63,342 nucleotides of DNA, from contig JAJXWW010000229.1 of assembly GCA_021781415.1 (NCBI GenBank), positions 1-63,342 on the forward strand, written 5' to 3'. Position 1 is the first letter of the stretch, and each line of letters opens with the position of its first letter. Below, piece after piece: positions 24,842-33,194 of this stretch. Made by a program: the position numbers and the translations under genes. Under the pieces are notes generated by a model that was given only the letters and a program-made list of their open reading frames with translations, was not told where the DNA came from and searched no databases. The stretch is from Planctomycetota bacterium (GTDB taxonomy: Bacteria > Planctomycetota > Planctomycetia > Gemmatales > Gemmataceae).

Positions 24842-25177
24842 ATGGCATTTCAGATCAATTTAGGGGGAGAAGGTGAAATCTCCGGTGTTTTGAATCAACA
24901 AGGGCGCTGGGTCGTCACCGCGTTCGGCTGGCGATCGAGCCAAACAGGAGAGTCGATTGCGGAGCTAGTGCGGTCGCGTCACGACTTTCTCATCGCCGAT
25001 AATGTCGCTCTACCCCTACCGGATCGTGTCGCCGACGAAGTCATCACAAACAATATCCCACCCGTCGACTCCATCACTTGGCTGGGACCGACCGTGCAAT
25101 CCAGTGAGATTCGGCGTATTCTAAAGAGTGGCGGGCGGTGGATTCACAATGGCGTCGTCCGGTTCATCAAACCATGA
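24842..25177 (+). CDS. truncated methyltransferase-like domain protein (orphan toxin-end candidate)
   Basis: 111 residues starting 4 bases after the direct repeat, without a clear ribosome-binding site. The end, SSEIRRILKSGGRWIHNG, strongly resembles the EIxRvLkPGGr segment of class I SAM methyltransferases, and DFLIADNVALPLPDRVADEV matches the preceding acidic-loop strand. The SAM-binding first half (GxGxG) is missing, so it is either a domain half recruited as a polymorphic-toxin C-terminal end or a decayed gene. It overlaps the next gene by ATGA, which argues for a maintained pair. Confidence 0.55.
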   Translation: MAFQINLGGEGEISGVLNQQGRWVVTAFGWRSSQTGESIAELVRSRHDFLIADNVALPLPDRVADEVITNNIPPVDSITWLGPTVQSSEIRRILKSGGRWIHNGVVRFIKP

Positions 25178-25662
25178 CAACCTTCTTCGATCTGTTCGTT
25201 GCACATTCCAGCGATCCAGACGTTCGGGACGACCCGACGTGGGCGGATCGTCGATTTTTGGAGTTGGTCGCGACTAGCCCGTTTCATCCGTGGCGACCGG
25301 GCGAGCCGGTTGCCGCGAAGGGCGAGCGTATCTTGATAGGCGTGGCCACTTGGTCCGGATACGACATGCGCTTGCTCGACGCGATCGCCGAGGCCTATCT
25401 TCAAACTCAGGTCGATTTTACGACTATCGACGTATTTAATGTAGCCGACTGCGGAACCTCAAACGATTTCGCATGTTACTACCCAGGACCGATTCAGATA
25501 ACTCAAACTCCGACGGCTGGATTATGGAAGGAAGGGCAATTCGATTCCTTCCTACAAGGACAAGCCGCTCGACAGGAGTTGATTCGGTTTTTCGATGTTG
25601 GCTCGGTTGAGATCGTTGGTTTCGTGAACGATTGGATCAAGGGTCGAGCTTTGGCACAATGA
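25174..25662 (+). CDS. thioredoxin-fold-like partner protein (possible immunity)
   Basis: 162 residues; the start is ATG 25174, overlapping the previous stop (ATGA), so the two genes are coupled. The middle reads IGVATWSGYDMRLLDAIAEA and VDFTTIDVFNVADC, then ITQTPTAGLWKEGQFDSFLQ and GQAARQELIRFF. This is a strand-helix-strand with a cis-Pro-like TPTxGLW and GxxAR as in thioredoxin-fold proteins, but no CxxC redox pair. With its neighbour it looks like a toxin/immunity-type pair. The function is inferred only from fold hints and coupling. Confidence 0.5.
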   Translation: MTTFFDLFVAHSSDPDVRDDPTWADRRFLELVATSPFHPWRPGEPVAAKGERILIGVATWSGYDMRLLDAIAEAYLQTQVDFTTIDVFNVADCGTSNDFACYYPGPIQITQTPTAGLWKEGQFDSFLQGQAARQELIRFFDVGSVEIVGFVNDWIKGRALAQ

Positions 25663-25677
25663 ATTTTCTGGAGTACC

Positions 25678-26430
25678 ATGCGCAACGACGGCCGACAAGT
25701 CGATGAACTGCGACCCCTTCGTTTCAAACGCCGCTACACGCGCCACGCGCCCGGCAGCGTGTTGGTGAGCATGGGACGAACGACCGTCTTATGCACCTGT
25801 TGCGTCGAGGCGGTGGTGCCGCCGTTTCTTCTCGGCAAGGGGAAGGGCTGGCTGACCGCCGAGTACGGCATGTTGCCGAGCAGTACGAATACCCGCAAGC
25901 CACGCGATCGTGGCGGAAAAATCGACGGGCGCAGCGTCGAGATCCAGCGCCTCATCGGTCGCGCGCTCCGCGCCGTCGTCGATTTGGAAGCGCTGGGCGA
26001 ACGCACACTCTGGATCGACTGCGACGTTCTCGAAGCCGACGGTGGCACGCGCACCGCAGCCATCAACGGCGCGTTTGTCGCATTGATCGACGCCCTGAAT
26101 GCCGAACGAAAACATCAAAAGTCCTCTCTCCTGCCGCCCTTGCCTCGTTCGTCCTCCCTCGTTCGCGGCAGCGTGGCCGCCGTCAGCGTGGGTCTCCTGG
26201 ATGGCCGCGCGCTGCTCGATCTGGACTACAGCGAAGACAAGGACGCCGATGTCGATTTGAATCTGATGATGACCGGCGACGGCGATCTGATCGAAGTGCA
26301 GGCCGGTGGCGAAGAAGCGACTTTTCGACGTCAACAATTGGAGCAACTGCTCGATCTAGGCAAGCGCGGGATCGACGAAATCACGCGCGCGCAACGCGCC
26401 GCCCTCGGCGCGAATTGGCCTCTGGACTAA
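25678..26430 (+). CDS. rph: ribonuclease PH
   Basis: A phosphate-dependent 3'-to-5' exoribonuclease trimming tRNA 3' ends. It is 250 residues with the family start (MRNDGRQVDELRPLRFKRRY) and conserved regions GSVLVSMGRTTVLCTCCVE, KGWLTAEYGMLPSSTNTRKP and LDLDYSEDKDADVDLNLMMT, the last with the catalytic acidic residues. It follows the cargo block by 15 bases and would directly follow argF without it. Confidence 0.94.
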   Translation: MRNDGRQVDELRPLRFKRRYTRHAPGSVLVSMGRTTVLCTCCVEAVVPPFLLGKGKGWLTAEYGMLPSSTNTRKPRDRGGKIDGRSVEIQRLIGRALRAVVDLEALGERTLWIDCDVLEADGGTRTAAINGAFVALIDALNAERKHQKSSLLPPLPRSSSLVRGSVAAVSVGLLDGRALLDLDYSEDKDADVDLNLMMTGDGDLIEVQAGGEEATFRRQQLEQLLDLGKRGIDEITRAQRAALGANWPLD

Positions 26431-26536
26431 ATCGTTTCCCCTTGCTATACGCCTCCCACGAACACGATGCGCGACGGGTAAGTTCAAAATCGTCGTCGGA
26501 TTGTCGATCCATCGCCACACGAGGAGGTTGGGGCAA

Positions 26537-27634
26537 ATGCGGAGGTTTACCTTGCTGCCGGCCGCGGGACTAGGGCTGGCATTGTCGATAGGCTTGGGGC
26601 AGGCGCAGTTCCCGAACGCACCACAGCCGAACGCGGCGGGACAAGCGAGCGGCGGCTTGAACGGTCTGATCGAATCGAGTCGAGAAGACATCAACGCGGC
26701 CTATGCCGTGACCCAACAAGCGGGCGCGTGGATGGTGTGCGCGGGTAGCTATCAGGGTGAAGCGGCTTCCGAGTTGGCCTTCCTGTTGTGCGGCTATCTG
26801 CGGCAACGCGGGCAACCCGCCTACGTCTACAACCGCGCGAACCTCGAACGGAAAAAGCTTCAGGACGAGCTAGATCAATGGCAGCGCGAGCATCCCGGAG
26901 CGCCGCGCCGCCGCACCTTGGCACACCCACAAGAAGATCAATTCGTCGTCTTGATCGGCGGATTCCGCGACATGGATAGTGCCAAAAACCATCTCAAAAA
27001 GGTACAAAGGTGGGATCTACCCGACTTGCGGCTGAAATCGGGAAAACCGGCGTTCGACACCATCGATCATTACGAACCGGTTCCCGGAAAGAAGGCGTTT
27101 GAGGTCAAACGCTATCCGGTCAATCCATTCCATTCCGCGATGGTCGTGCCCAATCCGACCCTGCCGCCGCCGCCGAAGCCCGTGGTCAAAGTCGATCCAC
27201 TTTGGAAGAAGCTCAACGCCGGCGAACCGCGCAGTCTGTACAAGAACCCGAAACCGTGGACGCTCGCGGTTCAAGAGTTCCGCGGCGCTCAGGTCATCCA
27301 ATCGGGGCCGGAATCGAGCGGCTTCTTGGAGAAACTCGGCTTCGGCGATCATATGGGCAAACGCCTCGACAACTCGGCGGGCATGGCGCAGAATGTGTGC
27401 GATATGTTCCGTCGCTTCAAATTTAAGAGCTACGTTCTGCACACGCGTTACGGCAGCGTCGTCACCGTGGGCGAATTCAATTCGCCCGACGATCCCGAAC
27501 TGCTACGGACTCAAAAAGAACTGTCGAGATTCAGCTTCAAAAAGGGCGTGCAGTCCGGACAGGCCGCCCGACCAACGGGAGAAACGGCGTTCAATCTCTT
27601 CTCCAAAGCGATGCCGATGGAAGTGCCCCGTTGA
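26537..27634 (+). CDS. exported SPOR-like repeat protein
   Basis: The start is ATG 26537 after GAGGAGG (9-base spacing). It has a signal peptide (MRRFTLLPAAGLGLALSIGL, cut near AQA) and 365 residues. Two SPOR-like regions are visible: about 60-150 (WMVCAGSYQG..., FVVLIGGFRDMDSAKNHLKK) and about 235-345 (WTLAVQEFRGAQV, FKFKSYVLHTRYGSVVTVGE), separated by a Pro-rich linker (LPPPPKPVVK). SPOR domains bind denuded peptidoglycan, but Planctomycetes often keep such domains for unknown envelope roles. It stands alone on the plus strand. Confidence 0.72.
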   Translation: MRRFTLLPAAGLGLALSIGLGQAQFPNAPQPNAAGQASGGLNGLIESSREDINAAYAVTQQAGAWMVCAGSYQGEAASELAFLLCGYLRQRGQPAYVYNRANLERKKLQDELDQWQREHPGAPRRRTLAHPQEDQFVVLIGGFRDMDSAKNHLKKVQRWDLPDLRLKSGKPAFDTIDHYEPVPGKKAFEVKRYPVNPFHSAMVVPNPTLPPPPKPVVKVDPLWKKLNAGEPRSLYKNPKPWTLAVQEFRGAQVIQSGPESSGFLEKLGFGDHMGKRLDNSAGMAQNVCDMFRRFKFKSYVLHTRYGSVVTVGEFNSPDDPELLRTQKELSRFSFKKGVQSGQAARPTGETAFNLFSKAMPMEVPR

Positions 27635-27896
27635 GACCGAGTTCGGAAGAGTTCTCCCAGGACACCACCCGACGGCTTTCACCGCTGGGTGGTGTCGATT
27701 CGTCGATACTTTCGAGCGGGCGATTGCGGAGTTGTGGGACCGACAATTCGTCATCGACATCCGCTCCGTGGCAACCGTGGCAGAAGATGAGGTAGCCCGC
27801 CAACAATAGCGAACATGCACCGTTGCCCCAGCGACGAAAACGTCTCACGCAATCCGATTCGAGGCAACCGCATTTGATCGAAGAAGCCGCGTTCAT
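27591..27896 (-). CDS. possible small exported protein with a CxxCH motif
   Basis: Its ATG at 27896 overlaps the esterase stop (ATGA), and its codon use resembles its neighbours. The 101-residue product has a basic stretch and then a hydrophobic segment ending LLAGYLIFCHGCHGADVDDE. CHGCH fits the c-type haem motif CxxCH but could be chance. Against it: the gene overlaps the convergent SPOR-like gene by 44 bases and contains the 27661-27696 hairpin. A later GTG start (27848) would place the hydrophobic segment nearer the N terminus. Confidence 0.4.
   Translation of the reverse strand: MNAASSIKCGCLESDCVRRFRRWGNGACSLLLAGYLIFCHGCHGADVDDELSVPQLRNRPLESIDESTPPSGESRRVVSWENSSELGLNGALPSASLWRRD
27661..27696. 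terminator. hairpin after the SPOR-like gene
   Basis: GACACCACCC (27661-27670) pairs perfectly with GGGTGGTGTC (27687-27696) around a 16-base loop, 26 bases after the stop at 27634. No T-run follows. It lies between convergent genes and so may serve both strands. Confidence 0.5.
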
Positions 27897-28792
27897 TTTT
27901 TCAGGTTCTCATCGAAGAATAGCACGGCGTCGGCGAGGCTCTTCCGCAAGCTCGAACTCGTACGATTTAAGCCGTGCCCCTCTTTTTCTATGCGAATCAA
28001 TCGCGCCGACACTCCCGCCTTTTGGAGTTTCTCAACCATTTGCTCCGATTGCTCAATCGGCACAATGGTGTCAGCCGTGCCGTGAACGAAGAGAAACGGC
28101 GGGGCATCCTTGTGAACGTAGGCGAGGGGCGAAGCGCGGCGATAGGTGTCGGCTTTCTCGGCTAAGGTTCCTCCCAAAAACGGCTCCAGCTGCTTTTCGC
28201 GCAACTCCTTGCTCCAGACGGGCCGCGTTAGGTCGGTAGGTGCGAAAAAACTGACGACGGCTTGAACTTCGCTCGATCGATCGGCGTTGCCCCCGTTCCC
28301 TTCCAGGCCGTCCTCTTTCCGAGTGACGCCGAGAAGACACGCCAAATGCCCCCCGGAAGACACGCCGAACGCTCCGATCCGCGAAGGGGCGACGCGATAG
28401 CGTTCGGCGTTAGCCCGAAGCCAGCGCACCGCCGCTTTGCAATCTTCGATCGGAGCGGGAAACCGAGAGCGCGGTGCCAAGCGATAATCCGGACTGATGG
28501 CCACGAAGCCGCGGCGCGCGAAAGCCGCCAGCGTGGCCTGCATCTGTTGGCGTTCGCCGCGAATCCATCCGCCGAAATGGATGCAGACGATGGCGGGAAA
28601 AGGCCCTTCGCCCTCGCGCGGCGCTGCCAGATCGAGCTTCAATTCGGTGTCGCCGCCCTTGCCGAAAACGATGTCGTTTTCCAAGCGAATTGCTGGGTCC
28701 GCCGGCTTCTCTTGCGCCTGAATCCTCCAGCCGAGCAACCAACACGCCCAAGCTGCCGCGATTCTCAATCCAATCGACGAACCTTTCGGCAT
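27893..28792 (-). CDS. exported alpha/beta-hydrolase (esterase/BD-FAE-like)
   Basis: 299 residues from ATG 28792, with AGGAGG 7 bases upstream and a signal-like N terminus (GLRIAAAWACWLLGW). The alpha/beta-hydrolase motifs are an oxyanion-type HFGGW (IVCIHFGGWIRGER), the nucleophile elbow GVSSGGHLA with its Ser, Asp in FVHGTADTIVP and the final His in EKEGHGLNR. This set is typical of the exported acetyl-xylan/feruloyl-esterase-like hydrolases abundant in Planctomycetes. A role in degrading polysaccharide esters outside the cytoplasm is likely, and the exact substrate is unknown. Confidence 0.85.
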   Translation of the reverse strand: MPKGSSIGLRIAAAWACWLLGWRIQAQEKPADPAIRLENDIVFGKGGDTELKLDLAAPREGEGPFPAIVCIHFGGWIRGERQQMQATLAAFARRGFVAISPDYRLAPRSRFPAPIEDCKAAVRWLRANAERYRVAPSRIGAFGVSSGGHLACLLGVTRKEDGLEGNGGNADRSSEVQAVVSFFAPTDLTRPVWSKELREKQLEPFLGGTLAEKADTYRRASPLAYVHKDAPPFLFVHGTADTIVPIEQSEQMVEKLQKAGVSARLIRIEKEGHGLNRTSSSLRKSLADAVLFFDENLKK

Positions 28793-28892
28793 CGATAATC
28801 CTCCTTGCGTTGATGGGCTATCTCTTTGCCTCTCCGCTCCGACGTGGTAATATCGCTTGGCCGCCGACGAATTACAATAGAGGGAGAACGAA

Positions 28893-31097
28893 ATGCCCGT
28901 ACTCCACGAGACGAGATCCATGAAATCCGCCGTCACTCCAGCCGTCACTCTCGCCGAGCGCCTGTGCCGTCCGCGCCGGATTGGTGTGTTCGGTCATCGC
29001 GGCGCGGGGAAAACGACGCTGTTGACGATGTTGTACCGCGAAGCCGTCGGCGGTCGAATGCCGGATCTTCGCCTCGCCGCCGCCGACGCGCGCACCGCCG
29101 ATTATTTGTCCGACAAGGTGCTGCAACTCGAATCGGGGCTCCCGTTGCCCGCGACGCTCGGCGAGACGGAATTGCGCTACCACCTCTATTACCGAGATTG
29201 CCGACTCGACCTGCTTTTCAAAGATTACCAAGGCGAACACGTCGCGCTCGGTCGAGAGGAGCCGATTCGCGATTTTCTCCGCGATTGCGATGCCGTCTGG
29301 CTCTGTCTCGATGTGCCTATCGTCGAGACTCCCGCGGGCTGCCTGCAAGCGCAACAAGAAGTCGAGCAAATCGTCGAGGACTATTTGACGGACGAGACGC
29401 CAGGAATGCCGCCGAGGCCGATGGCGCTGGTACTCACCAAGGCGGATTTGATCCAACAAGGATCTTCTAAATGCGATATAATCGAGCGTTATCTCGGCAT
29501 GACGCGGCATACACTGCAACTCCATTGTCCCGGACACGGGTTGATGGCCGTCAGCAGTCTCGGACCTCGTCGCGCGGACGGTCGAGAGGGCAATAGGCCG
29601 TTTGACCCTCAACCGATCGACTTGGCCGAGCCGTTGATTTGGCTGGCCGAAACCCTGCAATCGCTCGATGAGGCTCGGCTCAATTTTTTGTGGGATTTGC
29701 CCGATGCTTCTCTGCCTCTCTTGCAGCGCTGTGTTGCCGCCTACGTTCGACGCTATCCCGGCACGCCCGCCGCCTTGGGGTTCCAGAGAAGACTGCGCCA
29801 ATGTCGGCAGCAACGCCGTCGTCGTCGCGGCCTCGTTGGAGCGCTTCTCGTCGCGAGTGTGACGCTCGCCCTGTGGACTTACGATGTGTGGGGCGAGCAT
29901 CGAGCCGCGCGCTTCGCCGTGGAAAACGCCGACCAGCCGTTGGCCGTGAAAGAAAACTGGCTCTCGTTTCAACGCTGGCATCCGTCGCGGCACTGGCTCC
30001 GTCCCGCGTCCGCGCGCGCCGAACGAATCCGAATACGCGAACTCGACGACCGCGTCCGAGGCCAGCAATACGATGAGCGATTGGCCGAGCTGCGCCGCCG
30101 CGCCACCGATCCCGACGCCGACGCCGAGACGCTGTGGCGCGACCTCCAGAGCTTTCACCGAGACTTTCCGGAGCGCGATATCGACGAGGAGTGGCAACAG
30201 TTTCGCAACACCCTCAAGCGGCGCGCCGACTCCGAACGCGAACGCCGCGCCGAGGTCTCGTTTGCCGAGTTGGATCGGACGAACGATCGAATCGATCTAA
30301 AGATGAGGATTGAACGCGCGGATCGATTTCTCCGCGATTATGCTGGGACCGCGCGCGAGTCCGAGGTTCGTCGCCGTCGCGCTTCCTATGGGTTGCGCCT
30401 CGAAGAACGCGCGATCGAAGCCGCGCGCATCTACTCGGCCTCCCATCCGCTGAACTTTCAGACGCGGCGCGAACACTATCAACGCTACCTCGAAGGCCAT
30501 CCCGACGGCGCGTTCGCTTCGGAGGCTTCCGTGGCGCTGAAGAACATCGACGCCGATTGGGATAAGCACGACTTCCGGGCCGTGCGCGATCGTTTTCAAG
30601 AGCAACCCGGCGACGTGAAAGAGCTGCAATTGCTCTGCCGCTCGTACCTTGCCGTCCATGCCGAGGGGCGCTTCCGCGACGCCGCCCGCGATCTGCTGCG
30701 TTGGACGGAGCGCGTCACGCAACCGGGCGAGTATCGAATCGTGCTGAAAAGCGGCGACTTCGATCGCAAGGCGGCCCATCTCATCAGTCGGGGCCTGTCT
30801 CTCTCCGTCGAAATCGAGGTCAATGGAGTTCGCCACGGGCCGAGCAACATCGTCGCGCGCAGCTACCAACCGGAGTGGAACTACGAGTTTCCCCGTCGCG
30901 TCCGTTGGAAACTTGGCGATAGTGTCCGAATCATCGTAACCGATAATTACTATTGGGACCGCAAAGTCGCGGAGATCGCTTCGGAAGAAAACGATTCGCT
31001 GGCCATTCGCTTGCTCGACGGCGAACTGCATTCGGGAAAGAACACCCTGACGTTCGAGTCGGATTTCAAAATGCCGGTGCTGCCGAAGATTGAATAA
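28893..31097 (+). CDS. membrane-anchored P-loop GTPase with C2-like tail
   Basis: 734 residues. ATG 28893 has AGGGAGA upstream. The N-terminal GTPase has Walker A GHRGAGKTT (34-42), a DxxG-like KDYQG (110-114) and TKAD (182-185, the N/TKxD specificity motif). An Arg-rich stretch precedes one membrane helix (about 313-330: GLVGALLVASVTLALWTY). Beyond it is a long charged, coiled-coil-like region (about 370-560). The C-terminal domain (about 620-734) starts EYRIVLKSGDFDRK and has the strand pattern of a C2-like sandwich (RVRWKLGDSVRIIVTDNYYW). The GTPase would be cytoplasmic and the tail across the membrane. I know no characterised protein with this order. It stands alone on the plus strand. 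Confidence 0.75.
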   Translation: MPVLHETRSMKSAVTPAVTLAERLCRPRRIGVFGHRGAGKTTLLTMLYREAVGGRMPDLRLAAADARTADYLSDKVLQLESGLPLPATLGETELRYHLYYRDCRLDLLFKDYQGEHVALGREEPIRDFLRDCDAVWLCLDVPIVETPAGCLQAQQEVEQIVEDYLTDETPGMPPRPMALVLTKADLIQQGSSKCDIIERYLGMTRHTLQLHCPGHGLMAVSSLGPRRADGREGNRPFDPQPIDLAEPLIWLAETLQSLDEARLNFLWDLPDASLPLLQRCVAAYVRRYPGTPAALGFQRRLRQCRQQRRRRRGLVGALLVASVTLALWTYDVWGEHRAARFAVENADQPLAVKENWLSFQRWHPSRHWLRPASARAERIRIRELDDRVRGQQYDERLAELRRRATDPDADAETLWRDLQSFHRDFPERDIDEEWQQFRNTLKRRADSERERRAEVSFAELDRTNDRIDLKMRIERADRFLRDYAGTARESEVRRRRASYGLRLEERAIEAARIYSASHPLNFQTRREHYQRYLEGHPDGAFASEASVALKNIDADWDKHDFRAVRDRFQEQPGDVKELQLLCRSYLAVHAEGRFRDAARDLLRWTERVTQPGEYRIVLKSGDFDRKAAHLISRGLSLSVEIEVNGVRHGPSNIVARSYQPEWNYEFPRRVRWKLGDSVRIIVTDNYYWDRKVAEIASEENDSLAIRLLDGELHSGKNTLTFESDFKMPVLPKIE

Positions 31098-31210
31098 AGA
31101 TGCCGGTTCGCCTTGGTTGCTGCATCGCGCGCCTCCTCGTAAAATCACTGCATCGTAATCCTAGGCAGGCTCTCCGCGAGCGCCGATTTCTTGCACGAGT
31201 CGAGTTTTTC

Positions 31211-32503
31211 ATGCTGGACGCCGCTTTCATTCGTGAGCATTTGGATGCCGTGAAGACCAATTGCCTTAACCGCAACGTCAAGGCCGACGTGGATCGCGTC
31301 GTGCAATTCGACGACGAGCGCAAGCGATTGATCCAACAAACGCAAGTGATTCAGCAGCGGCAAAACGAGTTGTCGAAGCTCATCCCCAAAGAGAAAGACG
31401 CGGCGCGGAAGCAGGAATGGATCGCCGAGGGCAAACGGCTGCGCGAAGAAGCCACGACCGGCGAGAAGCAATTGAAGGAAATCCAAGAACAGCTACACGC
31501 CGTTCTCAACACGATCCCCAATGTGACGCATCCCGATGCGCCCGTCGGAACCACCGCGGAGGACAACAAAGTTATCCGCGTTTGGGGAGAGCCGCGCAGC
31601 TTCGACTTCGACGCCAAGGACCATGTGGCCCTCGCCGAGGCGTTGCAACTCGTCGATTTCGAGGCCGGCGCGTCGGTGGCGGGCCAGAAGTTTTATTACC
31701 TAAAGAACGAAGCCGTACTCTTGGAATTGGCGCTCGTCCAGTATGCCATGCGGACGTTACTCGAGGAGAATTACACGCCGATCATCACGCCGGATGTGGC
31801 GCGCGTCGAAGTGTTGGAGGGGATCGGCTTCATTCCGCGCGACCCCGATCCCGAAAAACGACAGATCTATTCGCTGAGCGACACCGACCTCTGCTTGATC
31901 GCCACGGCGGAGATTACCTTGGGCGGGATGCACCGCAATCAGATTTTCGACGAGTTGGATCTTCCGAAAAAGTACGTCGGTCTGTCGCACTGTTTCCGAA
32001 CCGAAGCCGGCGCTCCCGGACGCGACACGCGCGGATTGTATCGCGTTCACCAGTTCACCAAAGTCGAGATGTTCGTCTTTTGCACTCCCGATCAAAGCGA
32101 GCAACTTCATCTCGAATTGTTGGGCATCGAAGAGAAGATCTTCCAGAGCCTCGGTCTACCCTACCATGTTATTGACACCTGTACGGGGGATTTAGGAGGT
32201 CCGGCTTATCGCAAATACGATCTGGAAGCATGGATGCCGGGCCGAGGACAGAACGGCGAATACGGAGAAGTGACCAGCACCTCGAACTGTACCGATTATC
32301 AAGCCCGCCGGTTGAACATTCGTTATAAGACGCACGGACAGAAGGGCACGCGCTTCGTCCATACGCTCAACGGAACCGCCGTCGCCGTCACTCGCGCGCT
32401 GTTGGCCATTCTCGAAAACAATCAGCAAGCCGACGGCTCGATCGTCGTTCCCGAAGCGCTGCGTCCGTGGGTGGGCAAGGATCGCATCGCTTCGCCGAAA
32501 TAA
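31211..32503 (+). CDS. serS: seryl-tRNA synthetase
   Basis: 430 residues from ATG 31211 (MLDAAFIREHLDAVKTNCLN); the longer frame from 31100 is not supported. The N-terminal coiled-coil arm (about 30-105) binds the long variable arm of tRNA-Ser. Class II catalytic motifs follow: TAEITLGGMHRNQIFDELDL, the motif 2 loop FRTEAGAPGRDTRGLYRVHQ and FVHTLNGTAVAVTRALLAIL. It charges tRNA-Ser, one of which (CGA) is at 55320. Confidence 0.96.
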   Translation: MLDAAFIREHLDAVKTNCLNRNVKADVDRVVQFDDERKRLIQQTQVIQQRQNELSKLIPKEKDAARKQEWIAEGKRLREEATTGEKQLKEIQEQLHAVLNTIPNVTHPDAPVGTTAEDNKVIRVWGEPRSFDFDAKDHVALAEALQLVDFEAGASVAGQKFYYLKNEAVLLELALVQYAMRTLLEENYTPIITPDVARVEVLEGIGFIPRDPDPEKRQIYSLSDTDLCLIATAEITLGGMHRNQIFDELDLPKKYVGLSHCFRTEAGAPGRDTRGLYRVHQFTKVEMFVFCTPDQSEQLHLELLGIEEKIFQSLGLPYHVIDTCTGDLGGPAYRKYDLEAWMPGRGQNGEYGEVTSTSNCTDYQARRLNIRYKTHGQKGTRFVHTLNGTAVAVTRALLAILENNQQADGSIVVPEALRPWVGKDRIASPK

Positions 32504-32533
32504 GAAACATGCGATATACAGAGGTGCCACGCC

Positions 32534-33100
32534 ATGCCGCACGCCACGCAGCTATCGCCCGCCGATACGGCCTTGCTCGTCATCGACGTGCAGGAAAAAC
32601 TTGTCCCCATGATTCTCGATGCCAATGCGCTGGTTCGCAATATCGCCTTCCTTCTCGACGCCGCCCAGCTGCTCCAGATGCCGACGCTCTGTACCGAGCA
32701 ATATCCGCGCGGCCTCGGTGCGACCGTTTCTCCACTCATCGAGAAGTTGCCGGAACGACTCGACAAAGTAGCCTTCAGTTGTTGTGCCGTGCCGAACCTC
32801 GTCGAATCGCTCCATCGAGAAGCCCGGCCCAAGGTCGTCTTGTGCGGCATCGAAGCACACGTTTGCGTGCTGCATACGGCTCTCGATTTACTCGCTCACG
32901 ATTTCCGAGTGTACGTCGTGGCCGATGCCGTCGGTTCGCGTTCCGCCATCGACCGCGACATGGCCCTGCGCCGTCTGGAACAAGCGGGGGCCGTTCTGAC
33001 CACCAGCGAAATGTGCGTCTTCGAGTGGATCGGCGGCGCGGGCCATCCCCAATTCAAGGCCGTGAGCCGACTGGTGCAGGATCGTATGAAGACGTTGTGA
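32534..33100 (+). CDS. isochorismatase-like cysteine hydrolase (YcaC type)
   Basis: 188 residues. Triad of the isochorismatase superfamily: Asp in LLVIDVQEKLVP, Lys in ERLDKVAFSC and Cys in IEAHVCVLHTALDLL. Members hydrolyse amides or isochorismate; YcaC/hydrolase I types like this have no settled substrate. The gene follows serS by 30 bases in the same direction and is followed by the perfect palindrome at 33111. Confidence 0.85.
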   Translation: MPHATQLSPADTALLVIDVQEKLVPMILDANALVRNIAFLLDAAQLLQMPTLCTEQYPRGLGATVSPLIEKLPERLDKVAFSCCAVPNLVESLHREARPKVVLCGIEAHVCVLHTALDLLAHDFRVYVVADAVGSRSAIDRDMALRRLEQAGAVLTTSEMCVFEWIGGAGHPQFKAVSRLVQDRMKTL

Positions 33101-33110
33101 TATATTCCCC

Positions 33111-33179
33111 CGTTTAGCCGCGACGCGCAGCGGAGCGCGCGCGGGTCTGCCGCGCTCCGCTGCGCGTCGCGGCTAAACG
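33111..33179. repeat. perfect 29-bp REP-like palindrome
   Basis: Arms 33111-33139 (CGTTTAGCCGCGACGCGCAG, then CGGAGCGCG) and 33151-33179 are exactly complementary around an 11-base loop. It lies 10 bases after the isochorismatase stop and 15 before the next start. It shares outer (TTAGCCGCGAC) and inner (GGAGCGCG) arm sequence with 21610-21668, so both belong to one dispersed family. Confidence 0.8.
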
Positions 33180-33194
33180 AAGTTGAGGAGAGCC

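Noticed and set aside
28872..30197. 441-codon open frame on the minus strand
   Set aside because: Antisense to the GTPase gene; the product has no domain, and the sense frame has a ribosome-binding site and clear motifs.
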